A stretch of 64,000 nucleotides of DNA. It comes from Bacilli bacterium. Lineage in GTDB: Bacteria > Bacillota_I > Bacilli_A > RF39 > UBA660. The translations under genes were made by a program, and so were the position numbers. Positions 7,770 through 16,649 of this stretch are shown in pieces. The stretch lies in NCBI GenBank assembly GCA_016283075.1, contig JAEEMF010000026.1, positions 1 through 64,000 on the forward strand. The letters run 5' to 3'. Under the pieces are notes generated by a model. It worked only from the letters and a program-made list of their open reading frames with translations. It ran no database searches and was not told the origin of the DNA. The first letter of the stretch is position 1, and each line of letters starts with the position of its first letter.

Positions 7770-8684
7770 ATGCAGAAATTAGATATAGCAGCAAATGATC
7801 TTGGTATTCATAGTTTTGAAGAAAATCTAAAAAAAGAATACAAAGAAGCTTTAAAAAATGAAAAGTTTAAAACGCTTGTTGATAAACTTAAAATAGATGA
7901 AAACTTACTTATGAAATATACTTCTCTTTTAGAAGAAAGTGCAGAAGAATATCATAACTGTTTAAACTGTAAACATATTTGTGAATGTAAGAATAAAGTT
8001 AAAGGATATGCATATTTACCTAAACTTGAAGGAAATAGAATTGCTTTTAATTATAAAGCATGTAAGTATGAAGAAAAACTTTTAAAAGCAAATGCTTTTA
8101 AAAAGAATATTACTTTATATCAAACTCCAGAAGGAATGCTTGATGCTAAAATGAGTGATATTTATTTAAAAGATGCAGCTCGTTTTGAAGCAATTGAATA
8201 TTTAACTAAGTTTATAGAAAACTATCCAAATGTAAATAAAGGACTTTATTTACATGGTAGTTTTGGAGCAGGTAAGAGTTATTTAATATCTGCTGCATTT
8301 TGTGAACTTGCTAAAAAAGGATATAAAAGTACAATACTTTTTTATCCAGAATTTTTAAGAGATATAAAAACATATCTAGGTGCAGATGAATACCGAGATA
8401 TGATTAATAAAATAAAAAATACTCCTTTATTATTTATAGATGATATAGGAGCAGAAAATGTAACATCTTGGTCACGTGATGAAATACTTTGTCCAATACT
8501 TCAGTATCGTATGGATAATAAGTTATGTACTTTCTTTACATCTAATTTAAATACAGATGAACTAGAAAAACATTTAAGTGTTACTAAAGATGGTTCAGAA
8601 GTAATTAAAGCAAGAAGAATTACTGAAAGAATTAAACAACTTACAGATGATATAGAAATGGTAAGTAAAAACTTACGTAAATAA
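7770..8684 (+). CDS. dnaI: Primosomal protein DnaI (helicase loader)
   Basis: A 304-aa AAA+ helicase loader. The N-terminal part has the Cys cluster C64-x2-C67-x3-C71-x-C73, the expected zinc-binding region of DnaI, with Cys98 possibly adding to it. The AAA+ domain shows Walker A G-S-F-G-A-G-K-S (residues 163-170) and Walker B L-L-F-I-D-D-I-G-A-E (~residue 212). The late R-R-I-T-E-R-I arginine segment fits sensor 2. DnaI holds the helicase ring in an ATP-dependent way so that it can be placed on DNA. It is co-transcribed with dnaB (8 nt apart) and the RNB gene (11 nt after). Confidence 0.92.
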   Translation: MQKLDIAANDLGIHSFEENLKKEYKEALKNEKFKTLVDKLKIDENLLMKYTSLLEESAEEYHNCLNCKHICECKNKVKGYAYLPKLEGNRIAFNYKACKYEEKLLKANAFKKNITLYQTPEGMLDAKMSDIYLKDAARFEAIEYLTKFIENYPNVNKGLYLHGSFGAGKSYLISAAFCELAKKGYKSTILFYPEFLRDIKTYLGADEYRDMINKIKNTPLLFIDDIGAENVTSWSRDEILCPILQYRMDNKLCTFFTSNLNTDELEKHLSVTKDGSEVIKARRITERIKQLTDDIEMVSKNLRK

Positions 8685-8695
8685 CAGGAGGATTT

Positions 8696-10756
8696 ATGGT
8701 TAGTACTTCAGCATTAAAGGACACACTTAAAAGTGGAAAAGTATCCACTTTAGACTTATGTAACAGATTTTCTTGTTCAGAAGTTGAAGTAATAATATCT
8801 TTAATAACTTTACTTAGTAAAGAAGCAAAAGATAATTATAGTGATGAAAATTTAAAAGTTCAAATTTCTATTATAGATTTACTTAAAGAAGTATCTAATC
8901 CTTCTTTAAAAGATCTAGTACAAAAGTGTTTTAGTGAACTATCTCTTTATTATAGAGATTACTATAATAAATCTAGTTCATGTAAAGAACTATTTGAAAA
9001 ACTAGAAGAATCTATAGAATATATAAATATTAATAATAAAGAAACTAAATCTTTAGATGATACTATATATGAATTACTTTCATATATAATCTTTGAATTT
9101 AAAGATTTATATTTCTTAATAGATATACTTAGTAGTATTAAAAGTACAATTAATCCTTCTAGTAAAGAAGGAGTACTTTTAGCTAAAGTAATGAATAAAT
9201 ATTTAGAATCACTACTAGGCGATAATAATGATGATATTATCTATTATGAAGCAGTAATAAATGCTTTATATAATAATAACCTAGTTGTACATTACAATGA
9301 TAAATGCTTTATTATTAACGAAATAATAGATGAAATTAATATAACAAATAATAGTGAAGAAATACCTGAAGATATTAAAAAAAGAACTATTAATAGATTA
9401 AATTTATTTATTAAAAAAATAGATGAAAATAGTCTTAAAAAGAAAGATGTTATTTCTTTTATAGCAAGTTTATCTTCTATAGATTTTAAAGAGAATAATA
9501 CTTTAGTACAAGAATTTATTAATAAAGTAACATCTATTTTATTTGAAGATAAATATACTATAGATAATCTAAATATGGTACATAGTTATTTAGATGAATT
9601 TGAAAAGTTAAATATTAATTTAGAAGACTTTATTAAATTAAAAAGAGCGATTTACTTTGCTGAAAAGCAAATAATAGTAGGAATGAGTAAACCAGTATCA
9701 AAAGAAGAAGAATCTTCTATATATGGTTTAACTGATTACTTTAGTATAAAAGATGATAAAGTTAATTACTTTATAGATTACTCACCAGATGTACTAGACT
9801 GTACTGATATTAGTACATATACAATAGATTCATCTGGAGCAACAATCTTTGATGATGCAGTAGGTGTAAAAACAGAAGAAGATGGTACTAAATCATTATG
9901 TGTTTTTATAGCTAATCCAGTAGACTTTATAGATAAAGATAGTTTATATGATAAGAAAGCTCGTAGTATTGGTAAATCAATGCATATAAACGATAATACT
10001 TATTATATGATACCTGCCGAAGAAATAAAGAACTACTCTTTAGAAGAAAAAAGAGTTAATAATGCAATAGGGTTCTTCTTTAATTTTGATAAAGATGGTA
10101 ACTATAAAGGTTACTCAGTAAAAAGATGCAATATCTTTGTATCTAAGAACTTTACTTATGAAAGTGCTGATGCTAATTTAGAAGCAAGAAGAGGTGGAAA
10201 AAGTCATTCTGACTTACTAGAAATAAGTGATTTAGCAAATAAACTAAATACTTATAATTCTACTCTTTATAGAGAAGAAAAATTAAAAGAAAGAAAAGAA
10301 AAAACTTCTAAATCAGGAGATATTATTTCTAAATGTATGACATTTGTTAATATTACAGTAGCAGAGTTCTTTTCTAAAAATAATTATCCTCTTCTATACA
10401 AAAAAACTAGTTTAAAAGTAAGTGAAGAGACTATTAAAAAACTAGAAAGTATTTGTGATAAAGGAGATCTAGGTAAAAAGATTAGAGAAGCTTCTAATAA
10501 ATATACTTTTAGAGCTATTACATCTATCCCTTCAGGGCATGATGGAATAGGAGCTCCTTACTATACAAGTGTAACTAATCCTTTAAGAGACTACTTCTCT
10601 CTTTCAAACTTAAGAAGAGTAGTAGACTTTATGGTAGATGCATTTGATGAAGTAAATGAAGAAGAGTTAAAAGAAAATGAAAAGTTAGCTAATTATTTAA
10701 CTAAGAAAAGAAATAATATGTATTATTATGCATATAACAAAAAATCAGGTAATTAG
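8696..10756 (+). CDS. Divergent RNB-domain (RNase II/R-like) protein with one catalytic Asp replaced
   Basis: A 686-aa protein. Residues ~1-340 are alpha-helical, Lys/Glu/Asp/Ser rich and unlike the OB-fold start of RNase R. From ~residue 360 an RNB domain appears: T-I-D-S-S-G-A-T-I-F-D-D-A-V (residues 376-389), a middle I-A-N-P-V-D-F-I-D segment, and the late A-P-Y-Y-T-S-V-T-N-P-L-R-D-Y-F-S-L-x-N-L-R-R block, close to the family's Y-x-x-v-T-S-P-L-R-R-Y-x-D. Of the four acidic metal ligands in the first motif, Asp378, Asp386 and Asp387 are present, but the one two before the D-D pair is Ile384. No C-terminal S1 domain. An AGGAGG site precedes ATG. Third gene of the dnaB-dnaI operon. Confidence 0.8.
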   Translation: MVSTSALKDTLKSGKVSTLDLCNRFSCSEVEVIISLITLLSKEAKDNYSDENLKVQISIIDLLKEVSNPSLKDLVQKCFSELSLYYRDYYNKSSSCKELFEKLEESIEYININNKETKSLDDTIYELLSYIIFEFKDLYFLIDILSSIKSTINPSSKEGVLLAKVMNKYLESLLGDNNDDIIYYEAVINALYNNNLVVHYNDKCFIINEIIDEINITNNSEEIPEDIKKRTINRLNLFIKKIDENSLKKKDVISFIASLSSIDFKENNTLVQEFINKVTSILFEDKYTIDNLNMVHSYLDEFEKLNINLEDFIKLKRAIYFAEKQIIVGMSKPVSKEEESSIYGLTDYFSIKDDKVNYFIDYSPDVLDCTDISTYTIDSSGATIFDDAVGVKTEEDGTKSLCVFIANPVDFIDKDSLYDKKARSIGKSMHINDNTYYMIPAEEIKNYSLEEKRVNNAIGFFFNFDKDGNYKGYSVKRCNIFVSKNFTYESADANLEARRGGKSHSDLLEISDLANKLNTYNSTLYREEKLKERKEKTSKSGDIISKCMTFVNITVAEFFSKNNYPLLYKKTSLKVSEETIKKLESICDKGDLGKKIREASNKYTFRAITSIPSGHDGIGAPYYTSVTNPLRDYFSLSNLRRVVDFMVDAFDEVNEEELKENEKLANYLTKKRNNMYYYAYNKKSGN

Positions 10757-10766
10757 AAAAAGTTGT

Positions 10767-10794
10767 TTGACATATTAACTTTTAGATGTATAAT
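10767..10794 (+). promoter_or_regulatory. Sigma-A promoter of the T-box/thrS operon
   Basis: TTGACA (10767-10772), a 16-nt spacer and consensus TATAAT (10789-10794). It drives the leader and the two genes after it. Confidence 0.85.
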
Positions 10795-10800
10795 AATTAC

Positions 10801-11019
10801 ATAAATAAATATTTTGATTAGGACACGACTTATTTATAGTTTATTAAAGAGAGCTACCATTTGGTGTAAGGTAGTATAAATATTTATAAGCCACTACCTA
10901 TGAATAGAACTCGAAAGAGATTTCCGGTTATTCCGTTATAATACAAATTAAGGTATAAATTAGGATGGTACCGCGTATATACGCTCCTTACATAGAAATA
11001 TGTAAGGAGTTTTTATTTT
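10801..11019 (+). promoter_or_regulatory. T-box riboswitch (threonine)
   Basis: A tRNA-sensing leader. The conserved T-box bulge TGGTACCGCG lies at 10966-10975, followed by a strong terminator stem (10984-10994 / 10999-11009) and T run. Upstream, the AGAG...CTACC/GGTAG distal region and the GAACTC segment fit stem I; the ACT at 10909-10911 is a threonine codon in the place expected for the specifier. Uncharged tRNA-Thr would favour read-through into the 183-aa gene and thrS. The T-box motif is sure; the specifier position is read by eye. Confidence 0.92.
10984..11016 (+). terminator. T-box terminator hairpin
   Basis: Stem CTCCTTACATA/TATGTAAGGAG with loop GAAA and a T5 tail. Its 5' arm directly follows the T-box bulge, as required for the mutually exclusive antiterminator. 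Confidence 0.9.
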
Positions 11020-11032
11020 AGGGGGAAAAAGT

Positions 11033-11584
11033 ATGAGCGACAAATTTTACGTTGATTTAGGAGAAACTGTTGGAATTAGAGAGTTTATGGATACATATTT
11101 AAAAGTACCATATACTTGGAAGGGTATTTTAACTCATGAAAGAATGATTGAATTTCTAGAATTCTTTGGGAAGGAATTACCAGTAGTTGTTCCAATAAGA
11201 GATATTACAACCGAAGAAGTATTAAAAGGTAATATCGTATTTGTTAGAGCAGAAAGTTGTCAAAAAAAACTTGTAGAAAAGAAAGATGGAAAATTACATA
11301 CAGTTCTTGATGTAGATTTTAAAAGAAGAAAAGGAAAACTAACAGCATATCAAAATCCACTTAATAAAAGGTTAGGAAGTTCTTTCTTAGATGAACTAGC
11401 TGCCATAACAAGAAATAGTATTGAAAATGGAGTTAGAGAAAAACTAATGAAAGGAGAAGAAGTAGAAATAGAACATTTCTATTCTGATCCTGGATTCCAG
11501 CTTAGAATAGAAAGAACAAATAATAAATATGCTGATCAAAAAGGAAGAAATAAAAAGAGAAAAGAGGAGGATTATGAATGGTAA
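11033..11584 (+). CDS. Unknown protein co-controlled with thrS
   Basis: A 183-aa soluble, charged protein with no family I recognise. It starts after AGGGGGAA and begins M-S-D-K-F-Y-V-D-L-G-E-T-V-G-I-R-E-F-M. The middle is beta-rich (E-L-P-V-V-V-P-I-R-D-I-T, G-N-I-V-F-V-R-A-E), and the C terminus is basic and acidic (K-G-R-N-K-K-R-K-E-E-D). It is the first gene behind the threonine T-box and overlaps the thrS start by 7 nt, so it is made with ThrRS. Because this ThrRS lacks the TGS domain, an accessory role in tRNA handling is possible, but that is only inference; this is not a TGS domain by sequence. Confidence 0.75.
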   Translation: MSDKFYVDLGETVGIREFMDTYLKVPYTWKGILTHERMIEFLEFFGKELPVVVPIRDITTEEVLKGNIVFVRAESCQKKLVEKKDGKLHTVLDVDFKRRKGKLTAYQNPLNKRLGSSFLDELAAITRNSIENGVREKLMKGEEVEIEHFYSDPGFQLRIERTNNKYADQKGRNKKRKEEDYEW

Positions 11585-13338
11585 ATTTTAAAGAAGATGA
11601 ACACTTATATAATTTAAATCACTCTTGTGCACATTTACTTGCACAAGCAGTAAAACACTTATATCCAGAAGCTAAGTTCTGGGTAGGACCAGTAGTAGAA
11701 GAAGGATTCTATTATGATATTGATTTAGGAGATAAAGTTATTACTGAAGATGATATTCCAGCTATTGAAAGAGAAATGAAAAAATGTGCTAAAGATGCTA
11801 AGAATATTATTAGAAGAGAAATATCTAAAGAAGAAGCACTTGAAATGTTTAAAGATGATCCATATAAACTAGATTTAATTAATCGTATGGATGAAGATGA
11901 AACTGTTATATCATGTTATTCTCAAGGAGACTTTACTGATCTTTGTAGAGGAGGACATGTTGAAAATACAAAACTTCTAAAGAACTTTAAATTACTTAAA
12001 TTAGCTGGTGCTTACTGGAAAGGTGATTCTAAAAACAAAATGCTTCAAAGAATCTATGGTGTATGTTTTGATACTCCGGAAGAACTTGAAGCACACTTAA
12101 ATGAACTTGAAGAAGCTAAAGCAAGAGATCACCGTAAAATAGGTAAAGACTTAGGTATTTATATGATGAGTGATTTAGTTGGAAGAGGACTTCCAATGTA
12201 TTTACCTAACGGATTTACTTTATGGAATATACTTGAAAATTATATAAGAGATAAAGAAATTAAAAGAGGATATGTACATGTACAAACTCCTCCACTAGGT
12301 AATGTTAATTTATATAAAACAAGTGGACACTTAGAACATTATAAAGATTCAATGTTCCCAATTATGGAAGTTGAAGATGAAGAATATGTACTTCGTCCTA
12401 TGAACTGTCCACATCATATGGTAATGTATTCTAATTCACTTCATTCTTATAAAGAATTACCAATTAGAATTGCTGAAATAGCAAGAGATTGTAGATATGA
12501 ATCATCTGGTTCATTAAAGGGAATTGAAAGAGTTAGAACATTCTGTCAAAATGACTGTCATATTTTCTGTACTCCAGAACAAATTGAATCAGAGTTTAAA
12601 GGAGTTGTAGATTTAATACTTGAAGTTTATAAAGAATTAAATATTACAGATTATAAATTTGAACTTAGTTTAAGAGATCCAGAAGATAAAGTTAAATATC
12701 ATCAAGATGATGAAATGTGGGATTTAGCAGAAAATAAATTAAGAGAAGTATTAAAAGACTTGAATATTGATTATGTTGAAAAAATAGGTGAAGCAGCATT
12801 CTACGGACCAAAACTAGATGTTCAAATTAAACCAGCTGTTGGTAATGAAGTAACACTTTCAACATGTCAGTTAGATTTCTGCTTACCAAGTAAATTTGAT
12901 TTAAAATATGTTGATAGTGATGGAAGTAAGAAAACTCCAGTAGTTATTCATAGAGCAATTCTAGGTACTTTAGATAGATTTATTGCTTTATATCTAGAAA
13001 TGACAAAAGGAAATCTTCCTTTATGGCTAGCACCAAAACAAGTAATAGTACTTCCTGTTAATAATGAATATCATGAAGAATATGCAAATGAAATTTACAA
13101 AGAATTATTTGATGAAGATATAAGAGTTGAACTTGATAATCGTGAAGAAAAACTTGGTTATCGTATGCGTGAAGCTCAAATGAGAAAAGTTCCATATTCA
13201 CTTGTACTTGGTGATAAAGAAAGAGATAATAAAGAAGTTACTTATCGTAAATATGGTAGTGAAGAAAAAGTTACTGTATCTAAAGATGAATTCTTAAAAT
13301 TATTAAAAGAAGAAATAAAATCAAAAGGATTAAAATAA
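11578..13338 (+). CDS. thrS: Threonyl-tRNA synthetase without TGS domain
   Basis: A 586-aa ThrRS, which charges tRNA-Thr. It opens directly in the N2 editing domain: N-H-S-C-A-H-L-L-A-Q-A-V, with the second editing motif Y-S-Q-G-D-F-T-D-L-C-R-G-G-H. The class II core has motif 2 L-R-P-M-N-C-P-H-H-M, F-C-Q-N-D-C-H-I-F-C, and motif 3 G-T-L-D-R-F-I-A-L-Y-L-E, with Cys, His and His zinc ligands in place; the anticodon-binding domain ends the chain. The ~60-residue N-terminal TGS domain of the usual ~640-aa bacterial enzyme is absent, and the start ATG 11578 with GAGGAGG 8 nt upstream rules out a missed extension, since the previous gene overlaps it. Confidence 0.95.
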   Translation: MVNFKEDEHLYNLNHSCAHLLAQAVKHLYPEAKFWVGPVVEEGFYYDIDLGDKVITEDDIPAIEREMKKCAKDAKNIIRREISKEEALEMFKDDPYKLDLINRMDEDETVISCYSQGDFTDLCRGGHVENTKLLKNFKLLKLAGAYWKGDSKNKMLQRIYGVCFDTPEELEAHLNELEEAKARDHRKIGKDLGIYMMSDLVGRGLPMYLPNGFTLWNILENYIRDKEIKRGYVHVQTPPLGNVNLYKTSGHLEHYKDSMFPIMEVEDEEYVLRPMNCPHHMVMYSNSLHSYKELPIRIAEIARDCRYESSGSLKGIERVRTFCQNDCHIFCTPEQIESEFKGVVDLILEVYKELNITDYKFELSLRDPEDKVKYHQDDEMWDLAENKLREVLKDLNIDYVEKIGEAAFYGPKLDVQIKPAVGNEVTLSTCQLDFCLPSKFDLKYVDSDGSKKTPVVIHRAILGTLDRFIALYLEMTKGNLPLWLAPKQVIVLPVNNEYHEEYANEIYKELFDEDIRVELDNREEKLGYRMREAQMRKVPYSLVLGDKERDNKEVTYRKYGSEEKVTVSKDEFLKLLKEEIKSKGLK

Positions 13339-13365
13339 TGACATAGAAATATGTCATTATTTTTG
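13334..13365 (+). terminator. Intrinsic terminator after thrS
   Basis: 12-bp stem AATAATGACATA/TATGTCATTATT with loop GAAA and a T tail. Confidence 0.88.
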
Positions 13366-13394
13366 TTATACTGGATATAGAAAGTAGGTATAGT

Positions 13395-14285
13395 ATGTCA
13401 AAAGTATTTTTTACAAAGAATATAACTCCAGAGTCTTTAATAAGAATATATGAAAGATTAGGAGTAAATTTAACTGGAAAAGTAGGCGTTAAAGTTTCTA
13501 CAGGAGAAAAAGGTTCAAAAGGATATTTAAAAGCTAATTTAATTAAACCTTTAGTACAAAAACTAAATGGAACAATTATAGAGTGTAATACAGCATATCC
13601 AGGAGCAAGAAATGATTCTAAAGAACATCTAGAAGTTGCAAAAGAACATGGATTTGTTTTTACAGATATTGATATTATGGATACTAATGGAGAATTTAAA
13701 ATTCCAGTACCAAGTGGTTCAAAACATTTAAAATATGACTTAATAGGTGAATCATTTAAAAACTATGATAGTATTTTAAATTTAGCACATGGTAAAGGTC
13801 ATGCTATGGGAGGATTTGGAGCAAATCTTAAAAATCAATCTATTGGAATAGCTTCAAGAAATGGTAAAGCATATATTCATTCATGCGGAGTTACTGAAGA
13901 TCCAGATAAGTGCTGGGAAGCAGAACATGAACAAATAGATTTTATTGAATCTATGGCTGAAGCTGCAACTGCAGTTGCTGATTATATAAAAAATAATAAT
14001 AAACAAATAGTTTATATAACAGTTGCTAATGATATTAGTTTAGATTGTGATTGTGATTGTAATCAAGGTGATCCAGTGATTGGCAATATAGGAATATTTG
14101 CTAGTTTGGACCCCGTTGCAAACGATCAAGCCTTTATAGATGCAATATGGAGTACTAATGAAGAAGGTACTGAAGATATTAAAGAAAGAATTGATAGTAG
14201 ATTAGGAAGACATATTACAGAGTATGCCGAAAGCTTAGGACTTGGAAGTACTAAATACGAACTTATAAATATTGATGAAAATTAA
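13395..14285 (+). CDS. DUF362-domain protein
   Basis: A 296-aa DUF362 protein. The pattern V-G-V-K-V-S-T-G-E-K-G, then G-T-I-I-E-C-N-T-A-Y-P-G-A-R, H-G-K-G-H-A-M-G-G-F-G-A-N-L-K-N and the cysteine cluster C-D-C-D-C (residues ~218-222) match the family, which often carries a C-terminal ferredoxin domain. Here no ferredoxin Cys motif follows the DUF362 domain. The late A-x-L-D-P-V-A-N-D-Q-A motif is also typical. Function is unknown; some members are linked to iron-sulphur or radical chemistry. It is monocistronic between two terminators. Confidence 0.85.
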   Translation: MSKVFFTKNITPESLIRIYERLGVNLTGKVGVKVSTGEKGSKGYLKANLIKPLVQKLNGTIIECNTAYPGARNDSKEHLEVAKEHGFVFTDIDIMDTNGEFKIPVPSGSKHLKYDLIGESFKNYDSILNLAHGKGHAMGGFGANLKNQSIGIASRNGKAYIHSCGVTEDPDKCWEAEHEQIDFIESMAEAATAVADYIKNNNKQIVYITVANDISLDCDCDCNQGDPVIGNIGIFASLDPVANDQAFIDAIWSTNEEGTEDIKERIDSRLGRHITEYAESLGLGSTKYELINIDEN

Positions 14286-14308
14286 AGAGTTTTTATAACT
14301 CTTTTTTT
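14284..14308 (+). terminator. Intrinsic terminator after the DUF362 gene
   Basis: Stem AAAGAGTT (14284-14291) / AACTCTTT (14297-14304) and a T run. Confidence 0.82.
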
Positions 14309-14402
14309 GTGAAATTTTTTTGAAAAAATTTAAATCTTTAAAATGTGTTGATAATAAAGGAAAAACCCTTATAATTTGCAAAATTTAGGAGTTTATATTG
14401 TG

Positions 14403-14430
14403 TTGACATAGAAAGTATTTATGCTATAAT
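14403..14430 (+). promoter_or_regulatory. Strong extended -10 promoter of the surface-protein locus
   Basis: TTGACA (14403-14408), a 16-nt spacer and TATAAT (14425-14430) preceded by TGC, the extended -10 form. A ~65-nt leader follows. This is one of the best promoters in the window, which fits abundant structural proteins downstream. Confidence 0.85.
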
Positions 14431-14505
14431 TTAATTATATTGTAGAGGGTATCGGAATGGGTATACGCAAAAATCTTTACAACAAGTAAACGAGGCATGG
14501 TATAT

Positions 14506-15198
14506 ATGGAGAACAAAGTTATTTTAAAGTCTTTGAAGCATAGACGCAGCAAGAAAATAGAAAAGATGGTAAAAATAACTTTATTAGTGTTATTACTTGC
14601 CTTCATTCTTTTATACTTTGTATTTCGATTTATCTATAATAGTGGAAATTTTACTATAACACTCGATAGAAATCTTTATTTCGAGAAAGGAATCGTTGTT
14701 TACGATAATCCGTATGACAAGAACTATAGGAGTAGAATTCAGGTAGAGATTCCAGAAAAATTTGACAATATCTCTGAAAAATGGCTTCCAAGTGATATTG
14801 ACAAATATGAAGGAAATCACAATGGTGATAATTACCTTGCTTATTCATTCTATATTGAAAATACGGGTAATGACGTATCTGATTATTGGGGAGAGATTGT
14901 AATCGAAGATGTTATAAAAAATGTCGATGAGGCGATAAGACTTAGAGTATATAAGAACGGGGAATCTGTGACGTATGCTAAGTTAGCAGGTGATGGAAAG
15001 CCAGAAAGAGGAACTACTCCTTTTGAAAGTAATTCATCAATTGCAACTTATCATGTTTCAGATTTTAAACCTGGTCAAATAGATAAATATACTATCGTGT
15101 TATGGCTGGAAGGCAATGATCCAGAATGCAACGACAACATTTTGGGTGGCGAAATTAAATTGCTAATGGAATTTAATTCAGAATTTGTCGAGAATTAA
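14506..15198 (+). CDS. Membrane-anchored first protein of the surface-protein locus
   Basis: A 230-aa protein with a basic N terminus (residues 5-20), one membrane helix (~residues 22-44) and an outside domain of ~185 aa. The end, W-L-E-G-N-D-P-E-C-N-D-N-I-L-G-G-E-I-K, resembles C-terminal strands of TasA/camelysin-like proteins handled by SipW peptidases, and Y-S-F-Y-I-E-N-T-G-N-D-V-S-D-Y also fits that beta-sandwich. I start at ATG 14506 (ACGAGG 10 nt upstream) rather than ATG 14497, which would sit 1 nt from the site. Codon choice (ATCGTG, AACGACAACAT) is less AT-extreme than neighbours. It heads the operon with three larger paralogues and may be a minor or base subunit; that role is inference. 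Confidence 0.7.
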   Translation: MENKVILKSLKHRRSKKIEKMVKITLLVLLLAFILLYFVFRFIYNSGNFTITLDRNLYFEKGIVVYDNPYDKNYRSRIQVEIPEKFDNISEKWLPSDIDKYEGNHNGDNYLAYSFYIENTGNDVSDYWGEIVIEDVIKNVDEAIRLRVYKNGESVTYAKLAGDGKPERGTTPFESNSSIATYHVSDFKPGQIDKYTIVLWLEGNDPECNDNILGGEIKLLMEFNSEFVEN

Positions 15199-15217
15199 GA
15201 AGGAGAGAAGAATTATT

Positions 15218-16576
15218 ATGAATCGTAACAAAAAACGAGAACAACGTATAAGAAAAATGATAATTGCATGTGCTCTTGCTGCAGTTGTATTAACAGCATC
15301 AACTTTCGCATGGTTCATTGGTATGCAAACAGTTAATGTTGCAAGCTTTGATGTAAACATTGCTGCAATCGATGGTTTATCATTATCTTTAAATGGTGCT
15401 ACTTGGAGTGATACTGTATATATTGATTCAGATACTTACAGTACTAACTCATATACTGGTAACACAAATAGCTGGGGTGGAAGTGGACTTGTACCAGTTT
15501 CATCTGTAGGTGACATTGATAGTAATGTATCAAGACTTATTTTATTTGAAAAAGGAAGTTTAACTACTACACCTGGTGGTTATAGAATCATGGCTAGCCG
15601 TGTTAATAACTACCGTGAAGTTTCAGGAGCTTTAGAAGCTGAAGCTAACGGATATGTAGTATTTGATTTATTTATTAAAAACTTATCTGGTGCTGAATAT
15701 TATCCAGCATTAAATAAACTAAATGAGGAAGCTATCTTTTTAACAACTGATTCAGCAGTTACTTCTGCTACTAATGGTGGAGTTGCTGGAACAGGTATTG
15801 AAAACTCAGTTCGTGTTGCATTTGCACAAATCGGACGTGTTAAAGCTACAACTACTACTGTAGGAACTATTACAGGAATTTCTTGTACTGATACTACTGA
15901 TGGTGGTAAAGATGCTGAAGGTGTAACTGGAATTTGTTCAAGAACTGCACAAATCTGGGAACCAAACGATGTTAAACACGTTGCAAACGCTGTTAACTGG
16001 TATAAAACTTCATGTAAGAAGAGAACTGGTGCTGATTTAACACTTGCTACTTCTTATAATGGAAGTTGTGGACTTGTTAAAGATGGTACTGCTAATAAAA
16101 CATATGCTGTATCTGGTGTAATTGATTATACTGATCAAGTAGATGTATATGATGGTACAGAATACAATGGATATACTGAAAGTATTAATACTGTAACTAC
16201 TGCAGCAGATGGATCTATCGCTGCTACTAATTCAGAAGCTGGTAAATTAGTTGCTTATCCTTACTTCACTGATACAATGAAGAATTTAGAAGGTACAGCT
16301 AGACCAACATTCATTACTTTAGCTCCAAATAGTATTACTAAAGTAAGAATTTATATCTATATTGAAGGTCAAGACATAGATAACTATGACTTTGCTTCAT
16401 TAGGAAGAAAGATTACTGTTGGATTCGGATTCACTAAGGAAAGATTTGTTGATACTGATGTTAACTATGATGATACTAACACAGCAACACTTCCAGATGA
16501 TGTAAGAAGAGAAACTAATCCAATTGAACAATATACACCAAATCCTGCTGCAACTAGCGCTACAGTTGGTGATTAA
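15218..16576 (+). CDS. Secreted SipW/TasA-type structural protein, paralogue 1
   Basis: A 452-aa protein with N terminus basic, hydrophobic segment (residues ~13-29) and the S-T-F-A-W-F-I-G motif (28-35), the style of signal sequence in SipW-dependent proteins. Shared with the next two genes are G-S-G-L-V-P-V-S-S, S-L-T-T-T-P-G-G-Y-R, a V-F-D-L-F-I-K-N block, G-I-E-N-S-V-R-V-A-F-A-Q-I-G-R-V, A-Q-I-W-E-P-N-D and I-E-G-Q-D-I-D-N-Y-D-F-A-S-L-G. There are few Lys and many Thr, Ser, Asn and Gly, as in extracellular fibres. No sortase motif. The start is ATG 15218 after AGAAGGAGAG; the open frame reaches 15185 but lacks a site there. It is probably a major, highly expressed surface subunit. Confidence 0.8.
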   Translation: MNRNKKREQRIRKMIIACALAAVVLTASTFAWFIGMQTVNVASFDVNIAAIDGLSLSLNGATWSDTVYIDSDTYSTNSYTGNTNSWGGSGLVPVSSVGDIDSNVSRLILFEKGSLTTTPGGYRIMASRVNNYREVSGALEAEANGYVVFDLFIKNLSGAEYYPALNKLNEEAIFLTTDSAVTSATNGGVAGTGIENSVRVAFAQIGRVKATTTTVGTITGISCTDTTDGGKDAEGVTGICSRTAQIWEPNDVKHVANAVNWYKTSCKKRTGADLTLATSYNGSCGLVKDGTANKTYAVSGVIDYTDQVDVYDGTEYNGYTESINTVTTAADGSIAATNSEAGKLVAYPYFTDTMKNLEGTARPTFITLAPNSITKVRIYIYIEGQDIDNYDFASLGRKITVGFGFTKERFVDTDVNYDDTNTATLPDDVRRETNPIEQYTPNPAATSATVGD

Positions 16577-16595
16577 TAATTCATTAAATATATAG

Positions 16596-16623
16596 ACCAA
16601 GCTAGGGGAAACCCTAGCTAGGT
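16596..16623 (+). other. Stable intercistronic hairpin with GAAA tetraloop
   Basis: Stem AGCTAGGG (16600-16607) / CCCTAGCT (16612-16619), loop GAAA, extended by ACC/GGT around one A-A mismatch. It lies in the 73-nt gap between structural paralogues 1 and 2. There is no immediate T run, so it looks less like a terminator than an mRNA-stabilising or partial attenuating element that would raise the level of the upstream gene. Confidence 0.75.
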
Positions 16624-16649
16624 TATAATTTTTATAGAAGGAGAATCTT

